This document shows, piece after piece, positions 9,401-16,919 of a DNA stretch of 64,000 bases. A program made the translations under genes and the position numbers. Numbering within the stretch: the stretch's first letter is position 1; every line of letters starts with the position of its first letter. The notes under the pieces were generated by a model that worked only from the letters and a program-made list of their open reading frames with translations, was not told the origin of the DNA and did no database searches. Origin of the DNA: AP-15 sp963785565 (GTDB taxonomy: Bacteria; Pseudomonadota; Alphaproteobacteria; ATCC43930; CGMCC-115725); contig CAWAVV010000026.1 in assembly GCA_963785565.1 (NCBI GenBank), positions 1 to 64,000 of the forward strand, written 5' to 3'.

Positions 9401-11077
9401 ACCGACGACCCCGAAGCCGCCGCTACTGATCAATGTGCCGCCGGTAACGCCGCCGGAAAACACCTCCTCAGCGCCACCGCCGCTGACCACCGTGCCGCTG
9501 GCGACGCCGCCGGAAGAAACGAGCTCATAGCCGCCGCTGCTGATCACCGTGCCGCTGGCAACCCCGCCGGAAGAAACTTGCTCAGAGCCGCCGCTGCTGA
9601 CGATCGTGCCGGTGGTTGTGCCGCCGGCAGAGATAAGGTCGTAGCCGCCATTACTGACGACGAAGCCGGATATCGAGCCGCCCGAAAGGACATTCAGGCC
9701 AACGATGGCGCCAGGTTGGAGCGTCACGCCATCGATGAGGTTCGGTGCGGCGGCACTCGTCAGGGTGAGGCCGTTAATGTAGCCGCCGCTCAGCACCGCC
9801 CCGCCGGTGACAATACCACCGGACGCGATGTACTCCTTCCCGCCGCTGCTGACCGTCGTGTCGATTGCTGTACCGCCGTAACCAAACGTCGCGGTATCGT
9901 CGCTGGCAACCTCCTCGATGCCGCCGCTGCCGACCACCGTGCCGCTGGCCGTGCCGCTATCATAGACCAGCTGGAGGCCGCCGCTGTTGATGATCGTGCC
10001 GCTGTTCGTGCCGCTCAAGAGCTCCTGGAGGCCGCCGTTGACGGTCGTGCCGCTGGCGGTGCCGCCGCTATCGACATATTCACCGCCGCCGCTATTGACG
10101 ATCGTGCCAGTAGTTGTGCCGCCGGCAGAGACAAGGTCGCTGCCGCCGCTACTGGCGATGAAGCCGGATATCGAGCCGCCCGCAAGGACAATCAGACTAA
10201 CGATGGCGCCAGGCTGGAGCGTCACGCCATCGATGAGGTTCGGTGCGGCGGCACTCGTCAGGGTGAGGCCCTCGATGCTGCCTCCGCTCAGCACCTCCCC
10301 GCCGCTGACAACACCGCCGGAGGCGATCCCCTCCCCGCCGCCGCTGCTGACCACCGTGCCCTTGGCAACGCCGCCGGAAAAAACAGTCTCCCAGCCGCCG
10401 CTGTTGACCACCGTGCCGCTGGCCACGCCGCCGCTCTCGACATATTGATAGCCGCTGCGGACGACCGTCGCGCCGCTTGCGACGCCGTAAACGAATTGAG
10501 TTCCCCCGGCGATCGTAGCGCCGATGTCCGTCGCGCCAAGGAAGATATCTTCTTCGCCGCCGCTGCTGACTACAGAACCATTGGCAACGCCCCCGGATTC
10601 GACAAACTCCTCGCCGCCACTGCTGACGACCGTCTCGATGGCAACGCCGCCGGCGTAGACCTCCTCGTCATCGCCGCTGTTGACGACAAACCCGGATACC
10701 GAACCCCCTGCATAAATTTCCAGCGAGACATGCGCACCGGCTTGGATCGTCACCCCATCGATGACACTCGCAGTACCACCGATATAGGGGCCAAACGCAC
10801 TCGTGATAGGAAGAGAAACGAGGCCGCCGCCGCTGACCACCGAGCCACTGGCAATGCCGCCGGAGGCGATCCCCTCCGAGCCACCGCTGCTGATGATCGT
10901 GCCGCTGGCAACGCCACCCGAGTCAACAAACTCCGCGCCGCCACTGCTGACCACCGTGCCAATGGTGATTCCGCCGGAGTCGACAACCTCAAAGCCGCCG
11001 CTGAGAACGGTGTCGCCGGTATCGGTCTGCCAGGAAGAAACCTGATATGTTTGCCCGCTGCTGACGGTCGTGCTCAT
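5174..11077 (-). CDS. Giant strand-loop-strand (AIDA-type) / trypsin-like protease / Ig-like / RTX surface protein, truncated by a frameshift
   Basis: 1967 residues. Residues 1 to about 710 are degenerate 19-20-residue strand-loop-strand repeats (core SGGVASGTVVSSGG), as in AIDA-I/TibA passengers. A spacer (TMPTNTISGF, then GDTIDLANISY) leads to a trypsin-like serine protease domain (about 800-1040) with a full triad: H857 (TAAHN), D900 (YDFAVL), S973 (GESGGPLW). A second repeat block (about 1055-1390), an Ig-like domain (about 1450-1540) and RTX-like units with GGAGNDIF follow. No classical signal peptide or beta-barrel domain is seen, which points to type I secretion rather than autotransport. 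The frame ends abruptly at NTILC and the expected C-terminus lies out of frame at 4560-5174. The ATG overlaps the heptosyltransferase stop (ATGA) and has an AGGGAGG site, so the two are co-translated. Likely a glycosylated cell-surface or released protease/adhesin. Confidence 0.85.
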   Translation of the reverse strand: MSTTVSSGQTYQVSSWQTDTGDTVLSGGFEVVDSGGITIGTVVSSGGAEFVDSGGVASGTIISSGGSEGIASGGIASGSVVSGGGLVSLPITSAFGPYIGGTASVIDGVTIQAGAHVSLEIYAGGSVSGFVVNSGDDEEVYAGGVAIETVVSSGGEEFVESGGVANGSVVSSGGEEDIFLGATDIGATIAGGTQFVYGVASGATVVRSGYQYVESGGVASGTVVNSGGWETVFSGGVAKGTVVSSGGGEGIASGGVVSGGEVLSGGSIEGLTLTSAAAPNLIDGVTLQPGAIVSLIVLAGGSISGFIASSGGSDLVSAGGTTTGTIVNSGGGEYVDSGGTASGTTVNGGLQELLSGTNSGTIINSGGLQLVYDSGTASGTVVGSGGIEEVASDDTATFGYGGTAIDTTVSSGGKEYIASGGIVTGGAVLSGGYINGLTLTSAAAPNLIDGVTLQPGAIVGLNVLSGGSISGFVVSNGGYDLISAGGTTTGTIVSSGGSEQVSSGGVASGTVISSGGYELVSSGGVASGTVVSGGGAEEVFSGGVTGGTLISSGGFGVVGSGGIGSGTVVISSGYWYEYSGGVASGTVVSSGGFDYVYGVANGTIVSTGGDETVFSGGVASGTVVNSGGTQVIGYGGTASGTTIDGGGIQGVASGSLAISTTIGGQEIVSSGGTTSNAVISGGLLDVQSGAIVSGSIDFAAGTSGTLEIDGTTMPTNTISGFAVGDTIDLANISYDSAGGATFFETNPSSPQANNILQIVESGKTYTLNFDPLQPFSGGFELSSDFSTGTNVELSPNPVSGYSTTASPDPPTASPYNDVVLFTDKLIGVNPKTGQVGVGSGAGTGFIIGPNKILTAAHNVENSFGLDSDIVVTTPGGVQYNVTSLQVNPTYLPSGAQAQYDFAVLNVSGLNSGNFFDLGSNYLTGTVNLTGYLSSQENGNISSQQYNYIGAVSSNANTLIATLIDGLVGFQGESGGPLWTYDGITPTAVGIQSQVKSAGTFNGVPEGPVIDVQLTDIDNATISGWASSLSSSPTTISSSTFTVSAGQAYFNLTVTQSGVLEIGSGGEATGTVISNGGSEIVFSGGTASATVISSGGSEAVWSSGTDVSATIENGGSQTILAGGTASGTVLDGSATQHVYGVASGTIVESGDTQIVESGGTAYGTTVSSGGTQEILSAGTASGTTVDSGGVEIASGGTTISTTVNSGGGELVSAGGTAINTTLYGFYGSASAIFGEEQVQPGGTSISTTVNSGGAESDYGVASGTTVHADGQLDVQYGGTAISTTVNGLGAYGAQMSINSGGSASFTTVESGGFDEVDGTVSGTMVKDSSDEVVFSGGTAIGTVVSSGGQQGVYSGGTATGTTVNSGGYEVVSSGGTATSTTLRGGGTIDVAYLPYVSGGSAALDSTTDVLTVSEGSQTYTQQLSGSYTGDFFVRSNDGDGGTDIRLMVPPSGLSFAVAADDGAKGDTFTVAGKGEAGDTVTLYDGTTAVGTATVAAGGSWSITTTSPLAVGAHSLTTSEVDVAANKSPASPTQSVTINSATPNAVVFIGTAGADNFTGGAGNDIFEFSAVNLAATDTVAGGAGTNYLLMTTAGTVMAAGVSGVEIYDLANSGANSLTLADANFVGVTNSAITVNGGNSGNTIDASRLTGANRVIAVGGPGTDNFTGGAGNDIFEFSAANLAATDTVAGGAGTNYLLMTTAGTVNAGGVSGVEVYDLANGGANSLTLANANFTGVTNSAITVNGGNSGNTIDASRLTGANRVIAVGGPGTDDFTGGAGNDIFEFSAANLAATDTVAGGAGTNYLLMTTAGTVNAGGVSGVEVYDLANGGANSLTLTNANFTGVTNSAITVNGGNSGNTIDASRLTGANRVIAVGGPGTDDFTGGAGNDIFEFSAANLAATDTVAGGAGTDTLLMTTAGTVNAGGVSGVEVYDLANGGANSLTLANANFIGVTNSAIRVNGGNSGNTILC
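6900..7905 (-). repeat. Second strand-loop-strand (AIDA-type) repeat block
   Basis: Roughly 57-60-bp degenerate repeats, read on the minus strand as variants of GGTASGTTVSSGGTQ. Each predicts a short beta strand, a loop and a beta strand of a beta-helix. The serines and threonines at the loops are the kind of sites modified by O-heptosyltransferases in AIDA-I and TibA. The block lies C-terminal to the protease domain. Confidence 0.8.
8930..11040 (-). repeat. First strand-loop-strand (AIDA-type) repeat block
   Basis: The N-terminal 700 residues or so of the giant protein are built from degenerate 19-20-residue repeats with the core SGGVASGTVVSSGG. Longer spacers (a TSAAAPNLIDGVTLQPGA-type segment occurs twice, near 9720 and 10210) divide the block into sub-arrays. 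This is the predicted beta-helix passenger. Confidence 0.85.
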
Positions 11078-12459
11078 CGCGAGCCTCCCTCAGTATCGTT
11101 GGCTTTTCGAGCTGTCGGAAAGGCTGGAATCCGACGCAACGCGCCCTTAACCTGCTCCGCGGTGATAAGCCGCGTGCATTCGAACTGTCGCGGCGTGTCT
11201 TTGTGGCGCGGGCACCACAGAAAATCCTTGTGGTCGAAACGCACCCTCACGTCGTTCCAGCAGCTGTTGCAGGCGTGATAGTTGATCACCCGATACGGCG
11301 TCGCGAATTCGTTTACCGGGTGGGTGAAGCCGCTGATCATCACCACCTTGGTGCCGACCGCCCAAGCGAGCCAGGCGAGCCCGCTCGACAGGCCGATGAA
11401 GAAATCCGCGTGTTTCAGCCAGCGCGCCCGCTCGGCCAGCGGCCGGTCGCCGGTTTCGTCCTCGGCGCCGTGTGGAATGTGAGTCCAGACGAGGCCATGG
11501 CCGTGCACGGGCTGCTTGTCGATGCAGATGACCCGGTAACCGGACTCTTTCAGAAAGCGGACGATCTCGCGCCAGCCGTTTGGGTTGTTCCAGTATTTGG
11601 CCCCCGTCGTGCTCTGCACGGCGATGCACACATAAGGCTCGGCGACCGGCCTTGTGTCGTCGCCTAGGACGACCTTCGGCGGCTCCTCGGTCGGATCGAC
11701 GCCGAGGATGTAACCGGCGGTGCGGTGCAGGCCGACAAGTCGGAAATCGCAGGGCTGGAATACCCGAGCATCATCGTCGAAGAAGAGGCCGATGCTGTAG
11801 GTCGCGTAGTAGCGGTTTGGCTCGACCGCCTCATGCGGGACGAAGGTGATCTCGGGGTAGACGTCGGCAAACAGCGGGATCAGCCATTGCGCCATGGCGC
11901 AGGTCAGGCGGCAATCGTGCGCCCGTTGGAACTTCACGGCATACGGAAACCAGCCCAGCGTGTCGCCCAGGGTGCCAACGGGGAATTGCACCAGCACCTC
12001 TTTCCCGCGGGACGAATAATCGTGCTGCAACACTGATTTGCCAGCCACCCAGACGTCGATCCGGAAGCGGATGAAATAGCGCTTCGCGCTGTTGACGCGA
12101 CCGGCCACCATCTCGGTTTCGTAGACGATGTTGCCGGTGTCGAGGTCGCTGAGCCGCACGCGCCACGGTCCGCCCTTTTCGGGCAGCGACACCCGGCAGC
12201 CGTCGTTGAAGTCAAACCGGATGCCGCGCTCGGCCAGTTGGGTCGGCTGTTCCGCCGGCGCGGGATACGGGCGCTTCTCCGCCGGCGCCGACACAAGCTG
12301 TGCTACCGCCGCCGTCGTCGATCCGCCATGGTCGCCAGCACCCACCTTGCCATCGGTTTCGGAGCCACTCGCCCCATTGCCGTCGACCGCCGTGACGCTT
12401 GCTACCGGCGTTGTTTTGACGGCTTCGGAAGGTTCCGAGATGGGCTGACCACCCGTCAA
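11074..12459 (-). CDS. Autotransporter strand-loop-strand O-heptosyltransferase (TibC/Aah-like)
   Basis: 461 residues. Matches the family that transfers ADP-heptose-derived sugar to serines of AIDA-type strand-loop-strand repeats. The N-terminal 80 residues are low complexity. The core has a GT-B fold look, with VGTLGDTLGWFPYAVKFQ, AVQSTTGAKYWNNPNGWREI and FFIGLSSGLAWLAWAVG (the usual nucleotide-sugar donor region of heptosyltransferases). Four cysteines near the C-terminus (C397, C400, C416, C428; CNSC then WC and EC) resemble the metal finger reported for TibC. The start is a TTG at 12459 with a GGGGGTG site, overlapping the stop of the small upstream frame (TTGA); its own stop overlaps the giant protein's start (ATGA). 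The coupling strongly implies that the giant protein is its substrate. Confidence 0.88.
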   Translation of the reverse strand: MTGGQPISEPSEAVKTTPVASVTAVDGNGASGSETDGKVGAGDHGGSTTAAVAQLVSAPAEKRPYPAPAEQPTQLAERGIRFDFNDGCRVSLPEKGGPWRVRLSDLDTGNIVYETEMVAGRVNSAKRYFIRFRIDVWVAGKSVLQHDYSSRGKEVLVQFPVGTLGDTLGWFPYAVKFQRAHDCRLTCAMAQWLIPLFADVYPEITFVPHEAVEPNRYYATYSIGLFFDDDARVFQPCDFRLVGLHRTAGYILGVDPTEEPPKVVLGDDTRPVAEPYVCIAVQSTTGAKYWNNPNGWREIVRFLKESGYRVICIDKQPVHGHGLVWTHIPHGAEDETGDRPLAERARWLKHADFFIGLSSGLAWLAWAVGTKVVMISGFTHPVNEFATPYRVINYHACNSCWNDVRVRFDHKDFLWCPRHKDTPRQFECTRLITAEQVKGALRRIPAFPTARKANDTEGGSR

Positions 12460-12638
12460 GATGCACCCCCGGATCGCACGAACTCACATCCCCTGATGAC
12501 CAGCTTCTGAGGTGGCATTGTGCTATGATCCGGCGGCGTCGATGATGGCTTCGGCCGTGGAGCCTGGGGGAGGCCCCCGGTCCAATCGGCCGCCGTGGTC
12601 CAATTACCGCTAGGGTCGAGCCAGTGGAGCTCAGCCAT
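12456..12638 (-). pseudogene. Remnant of a strand-loop-strand surface protein N-terminus
   Basis: A 60-codon frame with an AAGGA site before its ATG at 12638. The first 20 or so residues (MAELHWLDPSGNWTTAADWT) match the usual opening of secreted strand-loop-strand proteins of acetic-acid-type bacteria. After GGLP the homology continues in another frame (PGSTAEAIIDAAGS) and hits TAG at 12523-12525; the shift lies in a C-run near 12575. The live frame ends overlapping the TTG start of the heptosyltransferase. It therefore looks like a decayed gene start that still gives a short translated leader upstream of the transferase. Function, if any, unknown. Confidence 0.5.
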
Positions 12639-12858
12639 GCGATCCTTCCCATCCGGTGCCGGCCGACCGCAAATAAGCGGTTCTTGTTCGAGCGAAGGGG
12701 CGGATCTGGCGGTGACGGCGGGCGAAAAAGGGCTTTGCGACGCCAGCTGCCGCAGATCAACTTGGTTATCACCGAACAGCGCGTGCGTATTTTCTAGGCA
12801 AACTTACCCTAAAGGACGAAAGACGGGACGGCAAGCTAAATCTAATTTATGGTAAATA

Positions 12859-13530
12859 TCAGCCGGCGGGCGGCCAGGAACGGCGCTGATAGGCGCCGTC
12901 CCAAAACAGCCACTCATATTGCGAGGCCCGGGTGAAGGCGGCGAGCATGTGGGTGCGCAATGCCGCTGTCGTGGCGTCGGCGGCGCGGTCGGCGGTGGCC
13001 AAGACCTTTTGCACGGCTTCGCCAAAGCGCGGATCGGCGTAGGTGTCGATCCAGGCGCGGTAGGGGTTGTCGGGCGCGGCCCGGCCGGCGATGTCGCAGC
13101 CGACATCCCAGTAGATCCAAAAACACGGCAGCAACGCCGCGACCAACACTTCCCACGGATCGTGATAGGCCGTGGCCAACAGAAAGCTGGTATAGGCGAG
13201 GCAATCGGGCGCCGGCTCCGCGGTGGCGAGTGCGGCGGGATCGACGCCGAACATACGCAGATAGTGCTCGTGAAGGGCGCGCTCGACCACAACGGCGCCC
13301 AACGCCGACTGAGCGAAAGCTTGCAACGTCCCGGTGTCCGGAGCCTTGGCCGCCGCGATTGCGAGCGCGCGCGAGAACTGGCCGAGATAGAGCGCGTCCT
13401 GGGTGATGTAATGCTGAAAGCAGTCGCGTCCGAGCGTACCGGCGGCGAGCTCGGCGTTGAACGGGAGCGCGTGGATCGTCTGGCGCAACGGCGTGGTGTG
13501 TCGCCGAGCCTCGTCGGAAAAGCGGCTCAT
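12859..13530 (-). CDS. tenA: TenA-family aminopyrimidine aminohydrolase (thiaminase II)
   Basis: 223 residues, the usual TenA length. The catalytic cysteine is C136 in LLPCFWIYWDVG, and D45 in ITQDALYL and the C-terminal YEWLFWDGAY segment fit the active-site pocket. TenA hydrolyses aminopyrimidine breakdown products of thiamine to hydroxymethylpyrimidine for salvage. The ATG at 13530 has AGAGGA upstream. It is not linked to other thiamine genes (the ThiE-like gene is 11 kb away), and no TPP riboswitch elements (CTGAGA core) were seen in its leader. Confidence 0.9.
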   Translation of the reverse strand: MSRFSDEARRHTTPLRQTIHALPFNAELAAGTLGRDCFQHYITQDALYLGQFSRALAIAAAKAPDTGTLQAFAQSALGAVVVERALHEHYLRMFGVDPAALATAEPAPDCLAYTSFLLATAYHDPWEVLVAALLPCFWIYWDVGCDIAGRAAPDNPYRAWIDTYADPRFGEAVQKVLATADRAADATTAALRTHMLAAFTRASQYEWLFWDGAYQRRSWPPAG

Positions 13531-13764
13531 ATGGGTCCTCTACTGGGTCGCCATCGGCGCCCCAACCCTGAGCCGTGCGGGAGATGAAGTCGAGCTTCGC
13601 CGGCGCCCATTGTCCCGATTGCCGCTTTGTGCCTATCCTAGTGCGGCGTTTTGACGCGATACGGTGTGAGAGCAGTACCGATCCATCGGCGCGGAACTTT
13701 CGAGCCTCAAGAAACCTATAAATTTGCTTCATGATTCTCCCGGCGGACGAAATCAGGAGGGAAC

Positions 13765-15156
13765 ATGTTGGAGCTTCTGGAACAACAAAGGAGGCTGACT
13801 ACAAACCAGTGGAAGATAATCTCCGCTGCGATACTCGGAGATATGCTCGATTTTTTTGATTTTTTTCTGATCGGCTTCGTGCTCGCCTTCATTGTTGGCG
13901 CCTGGCACCTGACCTTTGGGCAGTCGGCGTGGATCCTGCTGTCGGCGGGCATCGGCGCGATCCCCGGCGCCTTCTTCTGGGGCTGGATGGCCGACAAGAT
14001 CGGCCGGCGCAAGGTGTTCATAGCGACGGCGCTCAACTTCTCGATCGCCACCGGGATCATGGCGCTGACCCCCGATAAGGGCGGCTGGATTTTTCTGAGC
14101 GTTTTCCGCTTTTTCGTCGGCGCCGGCGTCGCGGGCCTGGTAGTAGTCGATCTGCCGTTGGTGCAGGAATTCGTCCCCTCGTCAAAACGCGGCTGGATCG
14201 GCGGACTGGTGACCAGCACCGTTTCGGTCGGCGGCTTTCTCGGTGCGGCCTCGGGCGCCTATCTCGAACCGCTGATCGGCTGGCGCGGTCTGTTTGCCAT
14301 CGGCCTGTTACCGGCATTCCTTACCCTTTTGATCCGCGCCTGGGTCCCGGAATCGCCGCGCTGGTTGATCCAGAAGGGGCGGCGCGACGAGGCGCGCCGG
14401 TCGATCGCCTGGGCGCTGCAGATCGACCCGGAGGAGATTGAGCTGCCGGAGACACTTCCCGAGACGCCGCGCACGCCGTGGCGCGAGCTGTTCAAATACC
14501 CGCGTAGCGTCGTGCTGACCGCTCTCACCGGCCTCTCCCAGACGAGCGGCGTCGGGCTCGCGCTGTGGTCGACGACATTGCTAGTGATGATCGCCAGGAT
14601 CCGGCCCAACGAGGCGTCGTTTCTGATGATGTGGGTCGGCGTCAGCGCCTTCGTCGGGCGCCTCTTCTGCTCCTTCCTCTCCGACACGATCGGACGGCGC
14701 TGGTCGGGGATCCTCGCCTGCCTCGGCGCGGTCGTAACCCTGGTCCTCGCCGGGTATCTGGCGAACGTCTTCATCGGCACGGTGTCGGTCTTTTGGCTGA
14801 TGTTGATGGCCCACAGCTTCTTCGGCGGCGGATCCTATGCGATCATTGCGCCCTATATGGCGGAGGTATGGCCGATCGGGCTGCGAGCGAGCGGCCTTGG
14901 CTTCGGCTATGGCGTCGGCAATTTTGGCAAGATCATCAGCCCGCTCGGGCTGGCGGTGATCGTCGGCACCTCGAACTTCGTCAAGCCGGCCGCTACGGTG
15001 GCGGCGATCTTTCCGGCGATGCTCTTCCTCGCCTTCTGGGCCGCGCTGGCGGCGCTCGCATTCCTGTTGATTGGTCTCGAGACAAAGGGCCGCTCGATCG
15101 AGGAGATCGACGCCGCGCTGACCGGAGCGCCGCAGGCCAGGGCCACGGCAGCCTAA
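13765..15156 (+). CDS. Major facilitator superfamily transporter (metabolite:H+ symporter type)
   Basis: 463 residues with about 12 hydrophobic segments. The loop 2-3 signature GWMADKIGRRKVF and its second-half copy FLSDTIGRRWSG are present, as is the PESPRWLIQKGRRDEA motif after TM6 and the C-terminal ETKGRSIEEID typical of sugar/organic acid MFS members. D26/D29 in the first segment (LGDMLDFFDFFLIGF) are like those of aromatic-acid and metabolite:proton symporters. It has a strong AGGAGG site before the ATG. No catabolic operon is attached, so the substrate is open. Confidence 0.88.
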   Translation: MLELLEQQRRLTTNQWKIISAAILGDMLDFFDFFLIGFVLAFIVGAWHLTFGQSAWILLSAGIGAIPGAFFWGWMADKIGRRKVFIATALNFSIATGIMALTPDKGGWIFLSVFRFFVGAGVAGLVVVDLPLVQEFVPSSKRGWIGGLVTSTVSVGGFLGAASGAYLEPLIGWRGLFAIGLLPAFLTLLIRAWVPESPRWLIQKGRRDEARRSIAWALQIDPEEIELPETLPETPRTPWRELFKYPRSVVLTALTGLSQTSGVGLALWSTTLLVMIARIRPNEASFLMMWVGVSAFVGRLFCSFLSDTIGRRWSGILACLGAVVTLVLAGYLANVFIGTVSVFWLMLMAHSFFGGGSYAIIAPYMAEVWPIGLRASGLGFGYGVGNFGKIISPLGLAVIVGTSNFVKPAATVAAIFPAMLFLAFWAALAALAFLLIGLETKGRSIEEIDAALTGAPQARATAA

Positions 15157-15215
15157 CCGAGCACCAAGCGCCTCAGAGCGCCGCGATAACCGACTACGGT
15201 TGGTCGCTTTCGCGG

Positions 15216-15968
15216 TCAACGTTTGCGCAAAATGACCACGTGGCGACCCTCGGGCGTCAGTGGCGCGGTCAGGCTGAAATCATTGTACCAGCCGACAAAC
15301 TCGAACCGGCCGCTCAGCTCGACCAGGCAAAGGAACTCCTGCGGGAAGTAGATTTTTACCGGGACCCGCCCCTCGATCGTTGACTTGGCGCCGTGATCGT
15401 CGACGGTGAAGGTCAGGGTTTCGTTATAGGTCTGCGCGATCGGGTCGAGTATCTCGGCGCGGTAGCGGGTATGCACCGTGACGCCGCCTCTGCGCCTCGT
15501 CCAGCTTCTGCGGTAGTCGTGGAACACGCGAAACCACACGACGCTGTCCAGCAGGTACAGAGCCCCGGGCATCAACAGGTCCGCCATGCGGGCGAGGTGA
15601 TCGAGTAATTCGCGATTGGAGCTCAAGTAGAGCGAACCGAGCATAACGTAAGCGAGGTCGAACCGACCCAAGCCGAGGTCGAGGGCGCGCATGTCGCCGA
15701 GCACGAAGCTGGCCTCGATGCGTTTGCGGCTCGCCCTTTCCCGCGCGAAATCAAGCATTGTCGCGCTCAGATCGAGCCCGCAATAAGCGTAGCCTCGTCG
15801 ATGCCACTCCTCGAGATGAGGCGCCGTGCCGGCGCCGAGCTCAAAAACCTTGTGAACCTTCGCCTTGGAAAATTTACCGATCGCCGCTTCGAAGAAATCC
15901 AGCTCCGCCGCTGGATCGCGCGGCGCCAGGGCTATTTCGTAATAATCGGGGTGTCGGTACGCCTCCAT
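15216..15968 (-). CDS. Class I SAM-dependent methyltransferase
   Basis: 250 residues. Motif I is VFELGAGTAPHLEE (residues about 40-53). The acidic end of strand 2 is CGLDLSATMLDFARE, motif II-like FVLGDMRALDLG, and post-motif FDLAYVMLGSLYLSS. It binds S-adenosylmethionine; the acceptor is not predictable. The frame also allows a GTG start one codon earlier (15971). It faces the MFS gene convergently across 60 bases and stands alone. Confidence 0.8.
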   Translation of the reverse strand: MEAYRHPDYYEIALAPRDPAAELDFFEAAIGKFSKAKVHKVFELGAGTAPHLEEWHRRGYAYCGLDLSATMLDFARERASRKRIEASFVLGDMRALDLGLGRFDLAYVMLGSLYLSSNRELLDHLARMADLLMPGALYLLDSVVWFRVFHDYRRSWTRRRGGVTVHTRYRAEILDPIAQTYNETLTFTVDDHGAKSTIEGRVPVKIYFPQEFLCLVELSGRFEFVGWYNDFSLTAPLTPEGRHVVILRKR

Positions 15969-16143
15969 CACTAGTTCAGCAGCGTGGCAGAAGCTGCTAG
16001 GCCGTCAAGAGTGACCTCGGTAAAGCGCCATCTGATAAGCCGTCTCGCGCAAGGTTCTCTCAGCTAGACGGTCTTCCGGCTTGCCACCAACCCCTTCTGC
16101 TGCGCCATAATATGAGACGTGATAATTCGACGGACTGTCCCGC

Positions 16144-16617
16144 ATGCGCACGCGGCGTATGATTCTCTTGCTTGCGATTTTGCTCGCGACCGCCCTGCCC
16201 GGCGGTGCCGTGGAGCCTCAGCTCCAGCAATTTCCCACCTCGCATCTGACAATTGTCAGTGTTACCGGCCCCCACCGCTTCATGGTCGAAATTGCCGAGA
16301 CGCCGGGGCAAATGGAGCAGGGGCTGATGTTCCGTCGCTCGCTGGCGCCCGACGCCGGCATGCTCTTCGACTTCAAGCAGCCGACCGTTGCCACGATGTG
16401 GATGCGCAACACGCTGATCCCACTCGACATGCTGTTCGTCGATCAACGGGGCCTGATCGTCAATATCGCTCAGCGCGCAGTGCCCGAATCCGATCAGACG
16501 ATCGCCGCTGCCGCGCCGGTGCGCGTAGTGATCGAGCTGAACGGCGGCACCGCCGAGCGGCTCGGCATCCAGTCCGGAGACCGGGTGCTGTACCCGATCT
16601 TCGGCAACGCGTCGTGA
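16144..16617 (+). CDS. DUF192 family exported protein
   Basis: 157 residues with an N-terminal signal peptide (MRTRRMILLLAILLATALPGGA). The DUF192 fold is shown by the core EQGLMFRRSLAPDAGMLFDF, the conserved MWMRNTLIPLDMLFVD and the C-terminal GIQSGDRVLYPI. The family is small, periplasmic or secreted, and of unsettled function. Some annotation pipelines start at M6. No operon partner. Confidence 0.85.
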   Translation: MRTRRMILLLAILLATALPGGAVEPQLQQFPTSHLTIVSVTGPHRFMVEIAETPGQMEQGLMFRRSLAPDAGMLFDFKQPTVATMWMRNTLIPLDMLFVDQRGLIVNIAQRAVPESDQTIAAAAPVRVVIELNGGTAERLGIQSGDRVLYPIFGNAS

Positions 16618-16919
16618 TCGCGATTGCGCGTTACGGTCATGCCGCCGCCGCGGCCTGCCGCGCGCCAAAATTCCGTCTGATGCTTTAGTTTCAGTAGATC
16701 AGCTATTTACGAACCGATGATAAGAACGGACTTCATTACACCGCAGAGAGGCGTTTGAAGCCGCGACTTCGGCGTAGAAATACTTTTGATCATTTTAATA
16801 AATAATTGAAAAATTTAATGTCGGGTGAACTGGCGCCCCTTCTGAGAGCTTCGATCGATGCAAAACCGTAATTTGACACGTGAAATCCGCAGGCAATTTA
16901 CGGTACCGTCCGGGCGGAA
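16618..16919 (+). other. Intergenic region, AT-rich in its second half
   Basis: About 300 bases between two same-direction genes. From about 16770 to 16830 the sequence is markedly AT-rich (runs such as TTTTAATAAATAATTG), in contrast to the GC-rich surroundings. It probably carries the promoter of the DUF882 gene. No convincing reading frame or hairpin was found. Confidence 0.4.

Noticed and set aside
8807..11278. 823-codon plus-strand frame across the strand-loop-strand repeats
   Set aside because: It is the reverse complement of the repeats (AADHRAAGNAAG-type text) and has no independent support.
13531..13764. Possible TPP riboswitch before tenA
   Set aside because: No CTGAGA core or matching P1/P3 elements were found on the coding strand.
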